From: an uncultured Lachnospiraceae bacterium
Lineage (GTDB): Bacteria > Bacillota > Clostridia > Lachnospirales > Lachnospiraceae
NCBI GenBank assembly: GCA_910587085.1
Contig: CAJUMC010000047.1
Location: forward strand, 1-25,237
Reading direction: 5' to 3'
DNA: 25,237 nt
The notes under the pieces were generated by a model, which saw only the letters and a list, made by a program, of their open reading frames with translations, was not told the origin of the DNA and made no database searches. A program made the position numbers and the translations under genes. Below are positions 22,803-25,237 of this stretch, in pieces (position 1 is the stretch's first letter; the number at the start of each line of letters is the position of its first letter).

Positions 22803-22888
22803 CGTATGCCGAAGAACGCGCCGGACGGAGAGGTGCGGCGCGAGGGGAAATTAATTGCCGTGCGGAGCGCGGCGGAATGGAGGAAATT

Positions 22889-24181
22889 ATGAAAAAAAGC
22901 AAAAAAGTGCTGGCACTGGCTATGGCGGCAGTCATGACGACGGGTCTTGCAGCCTGCGGAGGCAAGGATGACGACAGCAATAATGGAGACAATGCGGTTA
23001 CGCAGGCTCCTGGCAGCAATACCGGTGAGCCGGAGAAGGTCAGCCTGAGAGTATGGGCGCCGGAAAACCAGATCCAGACGGGTACCGTTGACGCGATGTT
23101 CAAATCTTTCAAGGATCTTCATCCGGAGTGGGAGATTGATTTCAAGCTTGAGGCTCAGGGTGAGGACAACTGCAAGGAGGCCGTGATCAGGGATGTAGCG
23201 GCGGCAGCCGACGTATATTTCTTCGCGAGCGATCAGCTGCAGGAGCTGGTTAATGCCGGTGCGATTGCGCGTCTTGGCGGTACTGCGGAGAAGCTTGTGA
23301 AGGAGACGATTGCGGAATCCGTACAGGCTACGGTTACGGCAGAGGACGGAAATATCTATGCAATTCCGTTTACGCACAACACGTTCTTTATGTATTATGA
23401 TAAGACTCTTCTGAGCGAAGATGATGTTACGTCCATCGAGAAAATCATGGCGAAGGAGACCGCGGACAATGTATACAATTTCTATTTTGAGTCCGCAGGC
23501 GGCTGGAAGCTCGGCTGCTGGTACTACGGCGCAGGCCTCTCCATTTACGGTGAGAGCCAGAATGATTACGCAGCCGGCGTAAACTGGAACAACGATACCG
23601 GCGTTGCCGTTACCAATTATCTCATTGACCTGATCAGCAACCCGAAATGTGCGTTTGACGGCGATATCAACGTAGCAGAGCTCGCAACGGATCACAGGCT
23701 CGGTGCATGGTTCGACGGCGCATGGAACTACAACAACTATAAGGATGCGCTCGGCGACAACCTCGGCATGGCGAAGATTCCTACCTTCAATCCGGACGGA
23801 ACCGATTATCAGCTGAAGGGTTTCTACAGCTCCAAGGCGGTCGGAGTTAATCCGCAGGCAAAGTCCCCGAAGGTGGCAGTAGCATTTGCAGAGTATATCT
23901 GCAACGAAGAGAACCAGATCAAGCGCTATAAGGAAACCGCTCAGATCCCGACTAATATCAACGCAGGCAATGCTGCGGACGTGCAGGCAGACCCGCTGGC
24001 AAAGGTTATTGTTGACGAGTCCAACAACGCTTCCGTTATGCAGCCGACCAACGCGAATTTCAGTGCAAAGTACTGGAACAATGCGGGAGCCATCGCTACT
24101 GAGATCCGCAGCGGTGCTCTGAACAAGGATAATGTTAAGGCGAAGCTTGACGCCTTCTGCGAGGCAATGAAGGTCGAGTAA
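22889..24181 (+). CDS. Maltodextrin-type ABC transporter solute-binding lipoprotein
   Basis: A 430-residue extracellular lipoprotein. The signal peptide (KKSKKVLALAMAAVMTTG) ends in the lipobox LAAC, with lipidation at C23, followed by an Asp/Asn/Gly-rich linker. The mature part is a type 1 sugar-binding fold with LRVWAPENQ, then PFTHNTFFMYYDK, GAWFDGAWNYNNY and a C-terminal helical region. The aromatic-rich pocket (WKLGCWYYG) suits oligosaccharides. GGAGG lies 5 bases before ATG 22889, which fits a normal lipoprotein signal peptide; longer in-frame starts would spoil it. The position after malQ and glgP makes maltose or maltodextrin the likely ligand. A strong hairpin follows. Confidence 0.93.
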   Translation: MKKSKKVLALAMAAVMTTGLAACGGKDDDSNNGDNAVTQAPGSNTGEPEKVSLRVWAPENQIQTGTVDAMFKSFKDLHPEWEIDFKLEAQGEDNCKEAVIRDVAAAADVYFFASDQLQELVNAGAIARLGGTAEKLVKETIAESVQATVTAEDGNIYAIPFTHNTFFMYYDKTLLSEDDVTSIEKIMAKETADNVYNFYFESAGGWKLGCWYYGAGLSIYGESQNDYAAGVNWNNDTGVAVTNYLIDLISNPKCAFDGDINVAELATDHRLGAWFDGAWNYNNYKDALGDNLGMAKIPTFNPDGTDYQLKGFYSSKAVGVNPQAKSPKVAVAFAEYICNEENQIKRYKETAQIPTNINAGNAADVQADPLAKVIVDESNNASVMQPTNANFSAKYWNNAGAIATEIRSGALNKDNVKAKLDAFCEAMKVE

Positions 24182-24201
24182 TTATCTGCATTGCAGAATG
24201 A

Positions 24202-24235
24202 GAGAGCTGACCGGCTGAGCCGGCAGCTCTCTTTT
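24202..24235 (+). terminator. Intercistronic terminator-like hairpin
   Basis: GAGAGCTG and CAGCTCTC pair, with an inner CCGGCT/AGCCGG stem and one bulged A, followed by TTTT. It lies between the binding-protein and permease genes and would let only part of the transcripts continue, which is usual where binding protein is needed in excess. Confidence 0.85.
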
Positions 24236-24312
24236 GGACAGAGGGTCTGTGCGGCCCTCTGCACAAAGGATATTCCATAAACCAATTGCTGAATCAACGA
24301 GGAGGCGACATG

Positions 24313-25212
24313 ATGTTTGGGAAAAAGAATAAAAAATCCGAAGGGCATTCCGAGAAGGCGGCTACCGCTGTTGCATTCAGGAAGGGGAATACCCTGACAA
24401 GGCTGTCGGCCGCCGTATGGGGGCTTGGCAATCTGGTGAACGGCCAGATCATCAAGGGACTGATCATGCTGGGAATCGAGATCGGTTTCCTTGCCTATAT
24501 GGTGAGCTTCGGTATCGGCGCGATCGGAGATATGATAACGCTCGGAACCGTGCAGCAGCAGGAATACTGGGACGAAGTGGAGATGATCTACAAATACAAA
24601 ACAGGCGATGACTCCATGCTCTGCCTGCTGTACGGCGTTATCACGATTTTTGTTATTCTGGGTGCGGTTGTCATGCTTACCACATCCGTTCGCAGCGCTT
24701 ATGCCGCGCAGCAGAAAAAAGAGCAGGGGAAGCCGATGCCGACCTTCCTTGAGGATCTGCGGATGCTGAAGCATGAAAAACTGCATAATCTTCTGCTTTT
24801 CCCTCCGGTTGCGGGTATTATCTGCTTCACTGTTATCCCGCTTGTGTTCATGATCCTGATTGCGTTTACCAATTACGATCACGAGCATCAGACGCCGGGC
24901 AACCTGTTTGACTGGGTCGGCCTTGCCAATTTCAAGGAGATTTTCAGTACGACCGGCAAACTGTCGAACGCGTTCTGGCCGGTTTTCCGCTGGACGCTGA
25001 TCTGGGCGGTTCTTGCCACGGTTACAACATACATCCTCGGAATGATCCTTGCGATCGTTATCAACCGGAAGGATACGAAATTCAAGGGCTTCTGGCGCTT
25101 TACCTTTGTACTCTCGATTGCAGTGCCGCAGTTCGTTTCCCTTCTGGTAATGCGCACCATTTTCAACACAAACGGCGCTGCCAATCACGGTAAACGCATG
25201 CTTTATAAATAA
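24313..25212 (+). pseudogene. MalF-type sugar ABC permease, C-terminally truncated
   Basis: The 299-residue frame matches a maltose-type permease: a charged N-terminus, helices near 38-58, 103-125, 160-185, 232-256 and 272-290, and the sequence FTNYDHEHQTPGNLFDWVGL. Family members of this type are much longer and continue with the EAA loop that docks the ATPase. Here, after FVSLLVMRTIFNTNGAANHG, the frame changes to KRMLYK and stops, and the last 30 bases are markedly AT-rich. The EAA motif and last helices are absent, so it cannot couple to an ATPase. GAGGAGG lies 7 bases before ATG 24313; ATG 24310 is equally usable. Truncation by an inserted element or an assembly join is likely. Confidence 0.8.
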
Positions 25213-25237
25213 TCTATAAACAAATTTTTCTTCTTTT
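25186..25237. other. AT-rich junction at the right end
   Basis: Around 25186-25195 the GC-rich permease coding sequence gives way to AT-rich DNA (ATAAATAATCTATAAAC and a T/C-rich end). The change in composition coincides with the loss of permease homology, as expected at the edge of an insertion. Too little sequence is present to identify the element. Confidence 0.45.

Overview
The window looks like chromosomal DNA from a low-to-mid-GC Gram-positive anaerobe of the class Clostridia, most likely a Lachnospiraceae-type gut bacterium. The reasons are strong AGGAGG ribosome-binding sites, sigma-A promoters, T-box and FMN-riboswitch control, a lipoprotein sugar-binding protein, and typical clostridial families (DUF3781, a BMP-domain cytosolic protein, effector-binding AraC and MerR regulators). 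The assignment comes from protein style and regulation, not from a marker gene.

Layout. (1) 1-1400 is a graveyard: a headless GNAT fragment abuts the C-terminal tail of a tyrosine integrase on the minus strand, suggesting the scar of an integrative element, followed by AT-rich DNA with dyads and one unidentified remnant. (2) 1421-5949 holds an AraC/GyrI-type regulator with a partner of unknown function, a broken DUF3781 gene, a RimJ/RimL-type acetyltransferase followed by a 15-bp minisatellite, a stand-alone GyrI-like protein and a methyltransferase. (3) 6151-8742 is a divergent MerR regulator / MATE efflux pair with a textbook MerR promoter (19-bp spacer and dyad) in front of the pump. (4) 8736-9359 (minus) is a truncated riboflavin transporter gene (ribU) that still has a complete-looking promoter, FMN riboswitch and terminator. 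(5) 9559-12738 has a GNAT gene, then a cytosolic BMP-domain protein tightly coupled to a metallophosphoesterase. (6) 12756-15484 is metG behind an unusually long T-box leader with an ATG (Met) specifier. (7) 15508-17241 is a six-helix membrane chemoreceptor with its own promoter and a big terminator. (8) 17383-25212 is a maltodextrin / alpha-glucan island: a LacI regulator divergent from malQ, glgP, a sugar-binding lipoprotein gene and a permease gene that is broken at the right edge.

In the glucan island the lipoprotein captures maltooligosaccharides for the permease, MalQ (GH77) rearranges them and GlgP phosphorolyses them to glucose-1-phosphate. The LacI regulator probably represses the operon through TTTCGAAA-centred sites. 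A strong hairpin between the binding-protein gene and the permease gene would lower permease expression relative to the binding protein. The permease reading frame ends abruptly before its EAA loop, so transport through this copy is doubtful unless the right edge is an assembly or element junction.

Most of the window is ordinary. The points most worth following are the intact riboswitch driving a truncated ribU, the MerR operator, the expanded T-box leader, the BMP-domain protein without a signal peptide, the minisatellite after the acetyltransferase gene, and the junctions at both ends.
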